Below are positions 16,973-25,870 of a DNA stretch of 64,000 bases, piece after piece; within the stretch, counting starts at the first letter, position 1, and each line of letters opens with the position of its first letter. The position numbers and the translations under genes were made by a program. The notes below the pieces were generated by a model. The model ran no database searches. It saw only the letters and a list, made by a program, of their open reading frames with translations, and was not told where the DNA came from. Source of the stretch: RPQJ01 sp963762315 (GTDB lineage Bacteria > Pseudomonadota > Gammaproteobacteria > Steroidobacterales > Steroidobacteraceae); the NCBI GenBank assembly GCA_963762315.1, contig CAVXKO010000007.1, positions 496,001 to 560,000 on the forward strand. Reading direction: 5' to 3'.

Positions 16973-18130
16973 ATGTCCACCGGTTCGCGCACTCCGATCG
17001 ACGCAGCCGGCGCGTCCACCCTGCCGAGCCTGACACGCCGCAGTGCCCTGATTGGCGCCGCGGCCCTGCTCGCTCCGTGGACGCCGCGACTCGCGGGGGC
17101 CGATGCAGCGGCCACGGTTGCCGCGGCGGGCCCGATCATGCTCAACGGCAACGAGAACCCGTACGGCCCTTCTCCGGCGGCCCGGCAGGCGATTCTTGCG
17201 AGTGCCGGCACGGCGGCGCGTTACGCCGATGCGAGCATCGACGCGCTGAAGAGCCAGATCGCTGCACGCGAGGGCGTGGCAACGTCGCAGGTCGCCATCG
17301 GCACCGGTTCGGGCGAGTTGCTCCGGATGGCGGGGCTGCTCGCCCTGCTCGGCGGTTCCGGCGGCGAACTCGTCGCCGCGCGGCCGACCTACGAAGAGCT
17401 TCCCGAATTCGCGGCACGACTCGGGATGCAGGTGCGCTGGGTTGCGCCGGATGCGCAGCATCGCCACGACCTGCCGGCCATGCGCGCGGCAATCACGGCT
17501 CAGACACGGATGGTGTACGTCTGCAACCCTAACAACCCGACCGGCGCCGCGGTGACGAGCGAGGCGCTCTCGGCGTTCGTCCGATCAGTGCCGCCAGACG
17601 TCGCCGTGGTCGTCGACGAGGCGTACATCGACTTCGTCGACCAGCCGGGCGTCGGTCCGGCAACGGCGCTCCTGGGCCAGGTGCCCAACCTGATCGTGCT
17701 CCGGACATTCTCCAAGATCCACGGACTCGCTGGGCTGCGCGTCGGTTACGGCATCTCGTCACCGGCGATCGCGCAGCGGCTGGCCGATCTCTCGCTCACC
17801 TGGCCGAACTCGCCCGGCATCGACGCGGCCATCGCCAGCTACAACGACCACGCGTTCCTGAGGGCGACACGTGCCGCCATCCTCGCCGATCGCACGCGTG
17901 TGCAGGCGACGCTCGATCGCCTGGGTCGGAAGCATTCCGACGCCCAGGGCAATTTCGTATTCTTCGACACGGGCGGGCCGCTCAAGCAGTTCCAGGATCG
18001 CATGCTCGCGCAAGGTATCAAGGTTGGCCGGCATTTCGACGGCTACGACACCTGGGCGCGTGTCACGATCGGTCTGCGCCAGGAGGTCGATCGGTTCCTG
18101 GCGGCGCTGCCCGGAGCGCTCGGCGCCTGA
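16973..18130 (+). CDS. Tat-exported PLP aminotransferase, HisC-like
   Basis: A 385-residue fold-type I aminotransferase resembling histidinol-phosphate aminotransferase, but with an N-terminal leader of about 45 residues that contains a twin-arginine segment (LTRRSALIGAAALLAPW). The mature part starts MLNGNENPYGPSP, a typical HisC substrate-loop opening. The cofactor lysine is Lys248 in TFSKIHGLAGLRVGYG, with CNPNNPTG and VVDEAYIDF upstream. A good Shine-Dalgarno (CAGGAGACGCCC) precedes the ATG at 16973. Export of a PLP enzyme implies folding before transport and a periplasmic substrate, which is unusual for HisC and argues against a histidine-biosynthesis role. It lies 90 bases after the MttB-type gene. 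Confidence 0.87.
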   Translation: MSTGSRTPIDAAGASTLPSLTRRSALIGAAALLAPWTPRLAGADAAATVAAAGPIMLNGNENPYGPSPAARQAILASAGTAARYADASIDALKSQIAAREGVATSQVAIGTGSGELLRMAGLLALLGGSGGELVAARPTYEELPEFAARLGMQVRWVAPDAQHRHDLPAMRAAITAQTRMVYVCNPNNPTGAAVTSEALSAFVRSVPPDVAVVVDEAYIDFVDQPGVGPATALLGQVPNLIVLRTFSKIHGLAGLRVGYGISSPAIAQRLADLSLTWPNSPGIDAAIASYNDHAFLRATRAAILADRTRVQATLDRLGRKHSDAQGNFVFFDTGGPLKQFQDRMLAQGIKVGRHFDGYDTWARVTIGLRQEVDRFLAALPGALGA

Positions 18131-18174
18131 GGGCCGTTCAGTCGCAAGCGCCAGAACCAAGGAGCCTGGGCCCG

Positions 18175-19080
18175 ATGGTCATCCACCGACATTCGATTGC
18201 GATCCTGCTGGCTGCCTGCGCGGCGCCGGCGCTGTTTGGCTGCGCGGACACGCGGGTCGATCGTCTCCATTACGAGGAAATCGCCAGCCGAAGCGAAGGG
18301 CGCAACCTGCGCTATGCCGTCTACGAGCCTCCGGGCTGGGATCGCCGCACGCCGCTGCCGCTCGTGGTCATGCTGGGCGGCGCCGGCAACGACGGGAAGT
18401 CGGCGGACCCCAAGGCCGTGACCGATCGTCTCGATCGCGCGATTACGCAAGAACGGCTGCCTCCGTTGCTGATGGTCATGCTCGACGGTAATAGCGGTCC
18501 CTGGACGGACTGGTACGACGGAGGCCGCGGTTCCCGCAGCTGGGTCGTCGACGAAATAATCCCAGCCGTCTGGAAAAGCCACCCGGTCGTGGGCGGACCC
18601 GCCGGGCTGCATATCCTCGGGACCTCGACGGGCGGCAGCGGCGCCCTGCAGATCTGGCTCTGGGACCCGGTGCGCTTCGGATCGGCCACCATCATCAGTG
18701 CACCGATTTCCGCGGCGACGGGCACGCGCATTTTCCGGGGTCCCGACATGACCCCCGAACTCATGGCGCGGGTGTACGGTCCCGCGGGCAGCGCGAAGGA
18801 TTCCGACCCGTTCACCAGGCTCGTCTCCAGCGAGAGCCTCCATGGGAGCCGCCTGCTGTTCGGCACCGCCGAACACGACCCCGGTGCCGTGATCGACTCC
18901 AACGTCGCGTTTGACGCACACCTGACGCAGGCCCGCGTGCCACATCGGTACGTGCGGTTCGCGGGCGGCGACACGTGGAAGGCGTGGGCGCCGATGATCG
19001 AGTACGCGCTCTGCCAACAGCTGCAACCGAAGTGCCCGATGCCCGACCCCAAGGGCTGGGACGTCCGCACCGTCAACTGA
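18175..19080 (+). CDS. Lipoprotein alpha/beta-hydrolase (putative esterase family)
   Basis: A 301-residue protein with a lipoprotein signal (lipobox ALFGC, Cys22). It has an esterase-D-like alpha/beta-hydrolase fold: VVMLGGAGNDG, a nucleophile elbow at Ser151 (LGTSTGGSG), and the typical C-terminal GG-x-TW-x-x-W block. In that block the position usually held by the catalytic histidine reads Asp266 (GGDTWKAW), so classical triad chemistry is doubtful. It is the fourth gene of the plus-strand run that starts with the CocE hydrolase and lies 44 bases after the aminotransferase. It would be anchored in the inner or outer membrane facing the periplasm. The substrate is unknown. Confidence 0.8.
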   Translation: MVIHRHSIAILLAACAAPALFGCADTRVDRLHYEEIASRSEGRNLRYAVYEPPGWDRRTPLPLVVMLGGAGNDGKSADPKAVTDRLDRAITQERLPPLLMVMLDGNSGPWTDWYDGGRGSRSWVVDEIIPAVWKSHPVVGGPAGLHILGTSTGGSGALQIWLWDPVRFGSATIISAPISAATGTRIFRGPDMTPELMARVYGPAGSAKDSDPFTRLVSSESLHGSRLLFGTAEHDPGAVIDSNVAFDAHLTQARVPHRYVRFAGGDTWKAWAPMIEYALCQQLQPKCPMPDPKGWDVRTVN

Positions 19081-19084
19081 GTCG

Positions 19085-20347
19085 CTACAGGTCGGCACCC
19101 TCCAGCACGATCCTGCCGTCGCTGACGACGAGGCGCGGCTCGAAGAAGACCTTCTTGTCCGCCAGCGGGTCGCCGTCGAAAACCACCAGATCGGCTTCGA
19201 GGCCCACGCGCACGGAGCCCGTGCGAGCCTCGATGCCCAGCACGCGCGCACCGTTCAGCGTCGCGGCCGTGATCGACTCCATCGGCGTGAATCCGCCGTC
19301 GTCGCGCAGCATCGCGATTTCGTGGGCGATGCGGATGCGGCCGGTGTCCTCGCGGTCGGCATAGGTGCTGTCGGTGCCCGTGGCCACGACCACGCCGAGG
19401 GCGTGCGCCTTTCTCACCGCCGCACGCAGGGGCCCCATCATCGCCTGCGTGCGCAGCTGCAGCGCCACGTCTTCGGCCGAATTGCCCTGCGGATCGCCGA
19501 GTGGGCTCATGACCGCCAGCGTGGGCACGAAGTACGTGCCGCGGCGCTTCATCTCCTGCAGCGTGGCGTCGTCGACCCAGGTGCCGTGTTCGATGCTGCG
19601 CACGCCGGCTCTCACGGCGGCAGCGGCTCCCTCGCGCGCATGCGCATGGGCGGCCACGAACAGCCCCGCCTTCGCCGCTTCCGTCACGGCCGCGCGTATC
19701 TCGTCTTCGGTAAGTTCGGGCTTGCGCGGATCGGTATTCGCGAGGCCCGCCCGCTCGCTGGCGCCGACCTTGATGACGTCCGCACCCCTCGCGATCAGCG
19801 CCCGAGTGGCTTCGGCGATGCGATCCGGCCCGCGCAGTTCGCCGTTGATGGCATCGCCGAACTGCGGGTAGACCATGAAGAAGGCCAGGCCCGGCTTGGG
19901 ACGAATGTGACCCGGCGAGACCAGCAAGTCGGGACCGGGCTCGAATCCGCGGCGAACGAGGTCACGCGTCCCGATCGCCTGCAGGTTCGTGTCGCCGAGG
20001 ACACGCGCCGTCGTGACGCCCGATCGCAACGCGCGAAGCGCGGCGTCGGGCGACTCGATGTGGCAGTGCGCATCGACGAAGCCCGGCAGCAGGTAGCGCC
20101 CCTTCAGGTCAATGCGCCGGACACCAGCGGCCACAGACGGCGCATGATCGGTGATCGCCGCGATCTTGCCGCTGCGCACGCTGACGGTCACGCCCGCGCG
20201 CGGAGCCGCGCCAGTGCCGTCGAGCAGCGTGACGTTCACCAGGTCGAGGTCCTGCGCCGGGGCGCAAAGCGGCGTCGCCGCGGCCAGCAACAGTGCGGCA
20301 CGCCGCAACGCGCCCGTGAATCGAGTCTTTCGGTTTCCGTGTCCCAT
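19085..20347 (-). CDS. Secreted amidohydrolase (imidazolonepropionase/Xaa-Pro dipeptidase-like)
   Basis: A 420-residue metal-dependent amidohydrolase. After a signal peptide (AAATPLCAPAQ) come the metal and catalytic motifs in order: DAHCH (GFVDAHCHIES), lysine in VIKVGAS, histidines in FVAAHAHAREG and SIEHGTWVD, and the aspartate in ATGTDSTY. Relatives hydrolyse cyclic amides or X-Pro and other dipeptides. The ATG at 20347 was chosen because it starts directly at the basic leader; in-frame sequence upstream reads as non-coding. It follows the TPR-sulfotransferase by 107 bases on the same strand, so it probably belongs to the run TonB receptor, sulfotransferase, amidohydrolase, a likely uptake-and-cleavage unit. 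Confidence 0.88.
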   Translation of the reverse strand: MGHGNRKTRFTGALRRAALLLAAATPLCAPAQDLDLVNVTLLDGTGAAPRAGVTVSVRSGKIAAITDHAPSVAAGVRRIDLKGRYLLPGFVDAHCHIESPDAALRALRSGVTTARVLGDTNLQAIGTRDLVRRGFEPGPDLLVSPGHIRPKPGLAFFMVYPQFGDAINGELRGPDRIAEATRALIARGADVIKVGASERAGLANTDPRKPELTEDEIRAAVTEAAKAGLFVAAHAHAREGAAAAVRAGVRSIEHGTWVDDATLQEMKRRGTYFVPTLAVMSPLGDPQGNSAEDVALQLRTQAMMGPLRAAVRKAHALGVVVATGTDSTYADREDTGRIRIAHEIAMLRDDGGFTPMESITAATLNGARVLGIEARTGSVRVGLEADLVVFDGDPLADKKVFFEPRLVVSDGRIVLEGADL

Positions 20348-20454
20348 GTGCTGCACTTCCAGATCCAGGCCCGGCCGAACCATACGCCAGATTCGACCGT
20401 CCGTTCCATTGCATCGCGCGCCGAGACCGCCACGGTCCATCAAATGGGGCCGGC

Positions 20455-21933
20455 CTAGCCGGGAATCTCGATGCCCGCTGCCCGCATTTCGTCGACCAGC
20501 GGCTGCAGCTGCGCCGCATACCGGCGCCACCGCCCCACGCTGCCGGCATGGATCGGCTGGCGCACCTGCACCGCACTCGCCGTTGCAACGGCTGCGGCGT
20601 TGCGTTCGAACGCCAGGCATTGATCGTCCCAGGGCAGGTCGCAGTGCTCGAGCAGTCGCTGCGTCTCGCCGGCCTGGTCCGCCACCAGCGCCTCGTAGTG
20701 CACCTCGTGTATCCGGCCGGGCAGCACGCGGCGCCAATGGGCGATCAGCCCGTCGAACATCGCGTAGTAGCGGCCCAGGTCGCGCAGGTCGCGCGCGCAG
20801 TCGTAGTACGAGAACCCCGTCGCGAACAGCTGGCGGAACATGCTGAGCCCCGTATCGAGCGGATGACGGCGCAGCACGACGAGACTCGCCGCGGGCAGGG
20901 CCAGTGCGATGTGACCGAGGTAGAAGAAGTTGAGCGGCATCTTGTCGACGAAGCGCATCTTCGGGCCCGGCGGCCGCGTGCTCTCGACGTAGTCCCGGCC
21001 CAGCGCGGCGAGGTCGACGTCGAGCGATCGGGCGAGCGTGGCTTCGTCGAGCACCCTCGGCGAGGGCGTGCGGCAGGCGCGCTTCAACAGCACGCCGAAG
21101 TTCTGCGACTCGCCGGCGGAAGCAACCTGCGAGTGGCTCGAGAGAATGCGCTCCACGAGCGTGGTGCCCGTGCGCGGCAGCCCGACCACGAAGATCGGCG
21201 CATCCGCCGCACTCGGCCGGTCCTGTCGCAGCACCGGATCGGGGAACAGCCTCATGACCGCCTCGAACAGGCTCCGGTCGCGCTCAAAGTCGTAACCGAG
21301 CGCCGCATGCTTTCGCGCATTGCCGGCGGCCAGGTGCGCGAACGATTCCTCCTCGCGCCCGAGATCCTCGAGTTCCCTGGCGAGCGCGTGGCGCAGGTGC
21401 AGTTCCGCGTCCGGATCGATTTCCTCCGTGCGCAGCAACTGCTCCAGTCGCGCGATGTGATTGTGCCCGGGCGTCTGCCGGCGCGTGTTCGCCAGCGCCG
21501 AGTGCGCGCGCCAGAAGCGCGGATCGCAACGCAGGCAGGCTTCGTACGCGGCCTCGGCCTCCTCGAAGCGGCCGAGAAACTTCAAAGACGCGGCCCGGTT
21601 GAAATGAAAGCCCGCCTGGCCGGGCTCGGAGGATGCCGCGCGCGCGAAGCATGCCTCGGCCTGCTCGTGCCGCCCCGCCCGGCTGAAGACCACGCCGATC
21701 GTGTCAAGCGTCGATGCCGCGCGAGGTGCCAGGGCCAGCGCGCGCTCCGCGGCAGCCGTGGCTTCCTGGCCCCGGTGCATGAGTGAAAGCCAGCGCGCCA
21801 GCTGGGCCAATGCCTCCGCGTCACCCGGGTCCCTGGCGCAGGCTTCGCGGATCAGCGCGAGGCCTTCGGCGACTCGCCCCTGCTCCGCCGTGACGACGCC
21901 TCGCTCGAGCAGTTCGCGTGGGCCGGCTGCCAA
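20455..21933 (-). CDS. TPR-repeat sulfotransferase (locus 2)
   Basis: A 492-residue protein with TPR-like repeats over about residues 1-180 (for example EEAEAAYEACLRCDPRFW). The sulfotransferase domain follows: phosphosulfate loop GLPRTGTTLVER near residue 251 and 3'-phosphate segment LRRHPLDTGLSMFRQLF. The start is TTG at 21933, seven bases after the stop of the TonB receptor gene; GAGG overlapping the receptor stop is the likely ribosome-binding site, so translation is probably coupled. The C-terminal block ASAVQVRQPIHAGSVGRWR is shared almost word for word with the other two copies in the window. The acceptor for sulfation is unknown. Confidence 0.91.
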   Translation of the reverse strand: MAAGPRELLERGVVTAEQGRVAEGLALIREACARDPGDAEALAQLARWLSLMHRGQEATAAAERALALAPRAASTLDTIGVVFSRAGRHEQAEACFARAASSEPGQAGFHFNRAASLKFLGRFEEAEAAYEACLRCDPRFWRAHSALANTRRQTPGHNHIARLEQLLRTEEIDPDAELHLRHALARELEDLGREEESFAHLAAGNARKHAALGYDFERDRSLFEAVMRLFPDPVLRQDRPSAADAPIFVVGLPRTGTTLVERILSSHSQVASAGESQNFGVLLKRACRTPSPRVLDEATLARSLDVDLAALGRDYVESTRPPGPKMRFVDKMPLNFFYLGHIALALPAASLVVLRRHPLDTGLSMFRQLFATGFSYYDCARDLRDLGRYYAMFDGLIAHWRRVLPGRIHEVHYEALVADQAGETQRLLEHCDLPWDDQCLAFERNAAAVATASAVQVRQPIHAGSVGRWRRYAAQLQPLVDEMRAAGIEIPG

Positions 21934-21940
21934 CGCGGCC

Positions 21941-24313
21941 TCAGAGCTTCATGCGGTAGTTGAACTCGAGCCCGATCGTGCGCGGACGCAGCATGGCCTG
22001 GAAGTACCGGCGCGACGCGAACTGATCGTCGTTTTCGCCGCCGAGCCTGCGGATGTAGCTCGGATCCTTCCGCACCGACGTAACCGCGTACTTGTCGAAC
22101 ATGTTGTCCGCATACAGCCGGGCGGACCAGTGATCGCGCTCCAGGCCGAACGAGAGGCCGTGCACGGCCCAGCCCGGCAGCGATTCGCCGTTGTTACGCA
22201 GGCCGACCTTCGTGTAAACGTCGCTGACGGCCCTCAGCGAGTAGTCCGCCGTCATCGTGAAGCCGTTGTCGAGCGGCCGCGTGTAAGCGAGCAGCAACGT
22301 GCCCTGCTGCTCCGGCGTGCCGGAGAGCCGGTCGCCTTCGAAGGCATCCGCGCCGTCCACGAGACCCGGCGCATCGGCCGACAACTGGGAATCGTTGAAC
22401 GTCAGGTTGACGGCGAGTTCGAGGTTGTCAGTGATGTTCCAGCGGGTCGCCAGCTCGATGCCCCTGCTCTCGGCCGAACTGCCGTTCACGGTGATCGTCT
22501 CGCCCCCGGTCTGGCTCGTCCCCTGCACCTGGATGTCTTTCCAGTCGATGTAGTAGAGCGAGGCGTTCAGCAGCAGCCGTCCGTCGAACCAGAGGCTGCG
22601 CAGTCCCAGCTCGTAGTTGGTGGTGGTGTCCGGCTTGATGAGCACCTCGTCCGGGGTCAGGCAGAACGTCTGCCCCTCCGGCGGCGGATCGACGCACGCG
22701 GGGCCCGAGTTGAGCCCGCCGCGCCGGTAGCCCTCGCTGATCGTGAGGTAGGTCATCACGTCGTCGTTGAATTCATAGGACGTGTTGAACTTGAAGATCA
22801 CGTCGTTATCGCTGGTCTTGTTGCGCTCGCCCGAGAGCTGGACGTCCCCCGGCGGGTCGGCGAAGAACGGAAAGGCGACCTGCAGTTCGAGGTCGTCGTC
22901 GTAATCGAACCAGCGCGCGCCCACGGTGACCTGCCAGGCATCCGTGACGCGGAAGCCGAGTTCGCCAAACAGCGCTTTTTCCTCGAAGGTCTCGTTCGTC
23001 TTGGCGAAATACTCGAGGTCCGGCGTGCCGGGCGGCAAACCGTACCATTCCGGGATGCCGGGGGTGTATTCGGCGCTGCTCGTCTTCGCCTCGAAGCGGT
23101 TGTAGAACGCGCCGGCGATCCAGTTCCAGCGGCTGTCGCCCTGCGACACGAGACGCAGCTCCTGGTTGAAGGTCTCCTCATCCGCGGTCTCGTGCGTATA
23201 GGCGGCGAACTGCGGGAAATCCTCGTAGCCGTACTCGAAGTCCATCAGCAGGTCGGTCTGGTCGCGCTGGCCGTCGGACTCGAACTTCGAACCGCCGGTC
23301 GCGGAGGTGAGCACGGCGAACCCGAGATCCCAGTTGAGCTCGAGCGCGAGCAGCTGGTTCTTGATGTTGTCCGGTTCGAGGAAGCGGTGGCCCGAGACAT
23401 AACGGCCGGTATCGAACGCAAGGTCGTGGTTGACCGTGCGCGCGCCCACCTGCTGGTCCTGGTAGTAGTACGTCAGGTTCGCCTCGAGCGTATCCGTCAC
23501 CCGCCACGACAGGCCGGCGCGGCCCGTGAAGGTTTCCTCGGTGTCCGCGTCCTTGACCTTGCGCAGGTTGGCCGCGACGGCCGCGGGATCGGCGAAGTCC
23601 GGTTCCGGGTCGGAGACGCCCGGCTCGCGCACGATGTAGTTGTAGTCGATGAAGCCGGGATCGTCCGTGTAACCCGCGGCGACGCGCAGCGCGAGCCGGT
23701 CCTCGACCAGGGGCACGTTGACGACGCCATGCAGGTCATAGCCAATGCCATCGCTGTGACCGAGCGTGTAGGTGCGGCCGCCGAGTTCGAACTCCGTGCG
23801 TTCGGGGTTGGGCCGGTTCGGAATGTATCGGATCGCGCCACCGAGCGTGCCGGCGCCGTACAGCGTGCCCTGCGGCCCGAGCAATGCTTCGACGCGCTGG
23901 AGATCGATCATCTTCAGGTCGACGTACAACGGAATGTCGCCGAGGTACGTGGCCACCGTGCCGCCGGTGCCGTTGCCCAGCGACTCGTTCGCGTTGAGCG
24001 AACTGACGTTGAGCCCGCGGACGGTCATAAGGTTGCCGCCGCGCGGCCCCTGGTCCGCCACGTACAGGCCCGGCACCGCTCGCGCGAACTCGGACAGGTT
24101 GGTGATGCGCTGCTGCTCGAGCGCATCGGGACCGAGCGCGACGATGTTGAACGGGATGTCCTGCACGCTCGCCTCGCGGCGAGTGGCGGTCACCACGATT
24201 TCCTCGAGCGGCGTGCCGTCCTCCGAGACGGGCTGGCCGTAAGCCGGAGCGGCGATGCCCAATGCGGCGGCCACAGCCGCGGCCACCCGCGGCGAACGCG
24301 ATTTGCGAACCAT
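21941..24313 (-). CDS. TonB-dependent outer-membrane receptor (locus 2)
   Basis: A 790-residue receptor with signal peptide (GIAAPAYGQPVS), TonB-box/plug start LEEIVVTATRR, plug core QDIPFNIVAL and the RVEALLGPQGTLYGAGT barrel-entry motif. The C-terminus ends MKL instead of the usual aromatic residue, a small oddity. A GGGAGGGA Shine-Dalgarno precedes the ATG at 24313. It is the first gene of a minus-strand run with the TPR-sulfotransferase and the amidohydrolase. A 231-base region separates it from the divergent PLP enzyme and should hold its promoter. The ligand is unknown; the downstream hydrolase suggests an organic molecule rather than iron. Confidence 0.93.
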   Translation of the reverse strand: MVRKSRSPRVAAAVAAALGIAAPAYGQPVSEDGTPLEEIVVTATRREASVQDIPFNIVALGPDALEQQRITNLSEFARAVPGLYVADQGPRGGNLMTVRGLNVSSLNANESLGNGTGGTVATYLGDIPLYVDLKMIDLQRVEALLGPQGTLYGAGTLGGAIRYIPNRPNPERTEFELGGRTYTLGHSDGIGYDLHGVVNVPLVEDRLALRVAAGYTDDPGFIDYNYIVREPGVSDPEPDFADPAAVAANLRKVKDADTEETFTGRAGLSWRVTDTLEANLTYYYQDQQVGARTVNHDLAFDTGRYVSGHRFLEPDNIKNQLLALELNWDLGFAVLTSATGGSKFESDGQRDQTDLLMDFEYGYEDFPQFAAYTHETADEETFNQELRLVSQGDSRWNWIAGAFYNRFEAKTSSAEYTPGIPEWYGLPPGTPDLEYFAKTNETFEEKALFGELGFRVTDAWQVTVGARWFDYDDDLELQVAFPFFADPPGDVQLSGERNKTSDNDVIFKFNTSYEFNDDVMTYLTISEGYRRGGLNSGPACVDPPPEGQTFCLTPDEVLIKPDTTTNYELGLRSLWFDGRLLLNASLYYIDWKDIQVQGTSQTGGETITVNGSSAESRGIELATRWNITDNLELAVNLTFNDSQLSADAPGLVDGADAFEGDRLSGTPEQQGTLLLAYTRPLDNGFTMTADYSLRAVSDVYTKVGLRNNGESLPGWAVHGLSFGLERDHWSARLYADNMFDKYAVTSVRKDPSYIRRLGGENDDQFASRRYFQAMLRPRTIGLEFNYRMKL

Positions 24314-24544
24314 GCGGAATCCCTCCCCAATGACCCAACGGACCGGTATGGATCCGCCCCCAGGTCAGCGCGCATGCGAGCGCGATTCTACCGTCAATTG
24401 AATCCCGGCTGCGATGGGTCGTGACTCGAGGGGAGGATGGCAGGAAGCGGATGTGCTTCAATCGGGGAGTGGCGCTGCGGTCGCCACGTCGAACGTCCGC
24501 GACGGGCGGGTGACCGCGCGGCCCATTGCTGGAGGAACCAAGAG

Positions 24545-25774
24545 ATGGCGTCACTGGATCTCGATTTCGTCCGTTCGCAGTTCCCGGCGTTCAGCGAGCC
24601 GAGCCTCGCCGGCTTTGCTCACTTCGAGAACGCGGGCGGATCGTTCGCCAGCCGGCAGACGATCGACGCGCTGCATCGCTACTACCGGCAGACGAAGGTG
24701 CAGCCGTATTACCCGTTCGAGCCGTCGGCCACCGCGGGCGCGCTGATGGACAGTGCGAAGGAGCGGCTGGCCGCATGGCTGAACGTGCAGACGGAGGAAC
24801 TGCACATCGGTCCGTCGACGTCCCAGAACACGTACGTGATGGCCCAGGCGTTTCGCAAACACCTCAGGAAGGGCGACGAAATCATCGTCACCAACCAGGA
24901 CCACGAGGCGAACATCGGCGCGTGGAGCCGCCTGCAGGACGACGGCATCGTGGTGCGCGCATGGTCGGTGGACGAGACGGGGGCGTTGCGCATCGAGGAC
25001 CTCAAATCGCTGCTCGGCCCGCGCACCCGCCTCGTCGCGTTCACGCACTGCTCGAACGTGGTCGGCAGCATCAACCCGGCCCGCGAGATCGTCGATCTCG
25101 TGCATCGCGCGGGTGCCTGGGCCGCGGTCGACGGCGTCGGATTCTGCCCGCACGGCCTGCCAGACGTCACGGCATTGGGCGCAGACATCTATCTCTTCTC
25201 GCTCTACAAGGTGTACGGGCCGCACCAGGGCGCGATGGTCGTGCGAGCCAACCTCGCCGCCGAGTTGCCCTCGCAGGCGCATTTTTTCAAGGCCGATGCG
25301 ATCGCGGGCCGCTTCACGCCGGCCGGACCCGATCACGCGCAGGTTGCAGCGGTCAACGGCGTGATCGACTACATGGAAGCGGTCGCCCGGCATCACGGTC
25401 ACGGCGACGCGCCGGTGCCGGCCCAGGCCGCCGCGGTGCGCGAGCTGTTTCGCAAGGCCGAGAGCGAGCGACTGCAGCCGCTGCTGGAGTTCCTGGCGCA
25501 TCACCCGAAAGTGCGGCTGATCGGCTCGCCGCGCATCGAATCGAGGGCGCCGACCGTGGCGTTCACGGTGGCCGGGCGAAGTTCCGCAGACGTGGCGCTC
25601 AGACTGGCGGAACGTCGGATCGGCGCCGGCTCTGGAAACTTCTATGCGTATCGCCTGATCGAGGCGCTCGGCATCGACACGACCGATGGCGTGGTGCGCA
25701 CCTCGTTCGTGCATTACACGACGGCCGGCGAGATCGAGCGATTGATCCGGGAGTTGCAGGCCCTGCTGCAGTAG
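24545..25774 (+). CDS. Cysteine desulfurase-like PLP enzyme (aminotransferase class V, VC1184-like)
   Basis: A 409-residue fold-type I PLP enzyme. The cofactor lysine is Lys222 in FSLYKVYGPHQG, and a QDHEANIGAW block and HCSNVVGSINP precede it. This wording matches the VC1184-type cysteine desulfurase-like family rather than IscS/SufS; the reaction of that family is not established, and isopenicillin-N-epimerase-like chemistry is another possibility. The ATG at 24545 follows GGAGGAACCAAGAG, a good ribosome-binding site. No signal peptide is present. It is divergent from TonB receptor 2 and is followed 96 bases later by the CehA-like metallohydrolase. Confidence 0.87.
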   Translation: MASLDLDFVRSQFPAFSEPSLAGFAHFENAGGSFASRQTIDALHRYYRQTKVQPYYPFEPSATAGALMDSAKERLAAWLNVQTEELHIGPSTSQNTYVMAQAFRKHLRKGDEIIVTNQDHEANIGAWSRLQDDGIVVRAWSVDETGALRIEDLKSLLGPRTRLVAFTHCSNVVGSINPAREIVDLVHRAGAWAAVDGVGFCPHGLPDVTALGADIYLFSLYKVYGPHQGAMVVRANLAAELPSQAHFFKADAIAGRFTPAGPDHAQVAAVNGVIDYMEAVARHHGHGDAPVPAQAAAVRELFRKAESERLQPLLEFLAHHPKVRLIGSPRIESRAPTVAFTVAGRSSADVALRLAERRIGAGSGNFYAYRLIEALGIDTTDGVVRTSFVHYTTAGEIERLIRELQALLQ

Positions 25775-25870
25775 GACGGGACGGCCGCCGCCCGTTGGCC
25801 ACCGCACAGCGGTCGTGCCATCATCGGCCGCCCCGAAAACCCAGCGTCCGGCGCATCGCCGGGAGACGCC

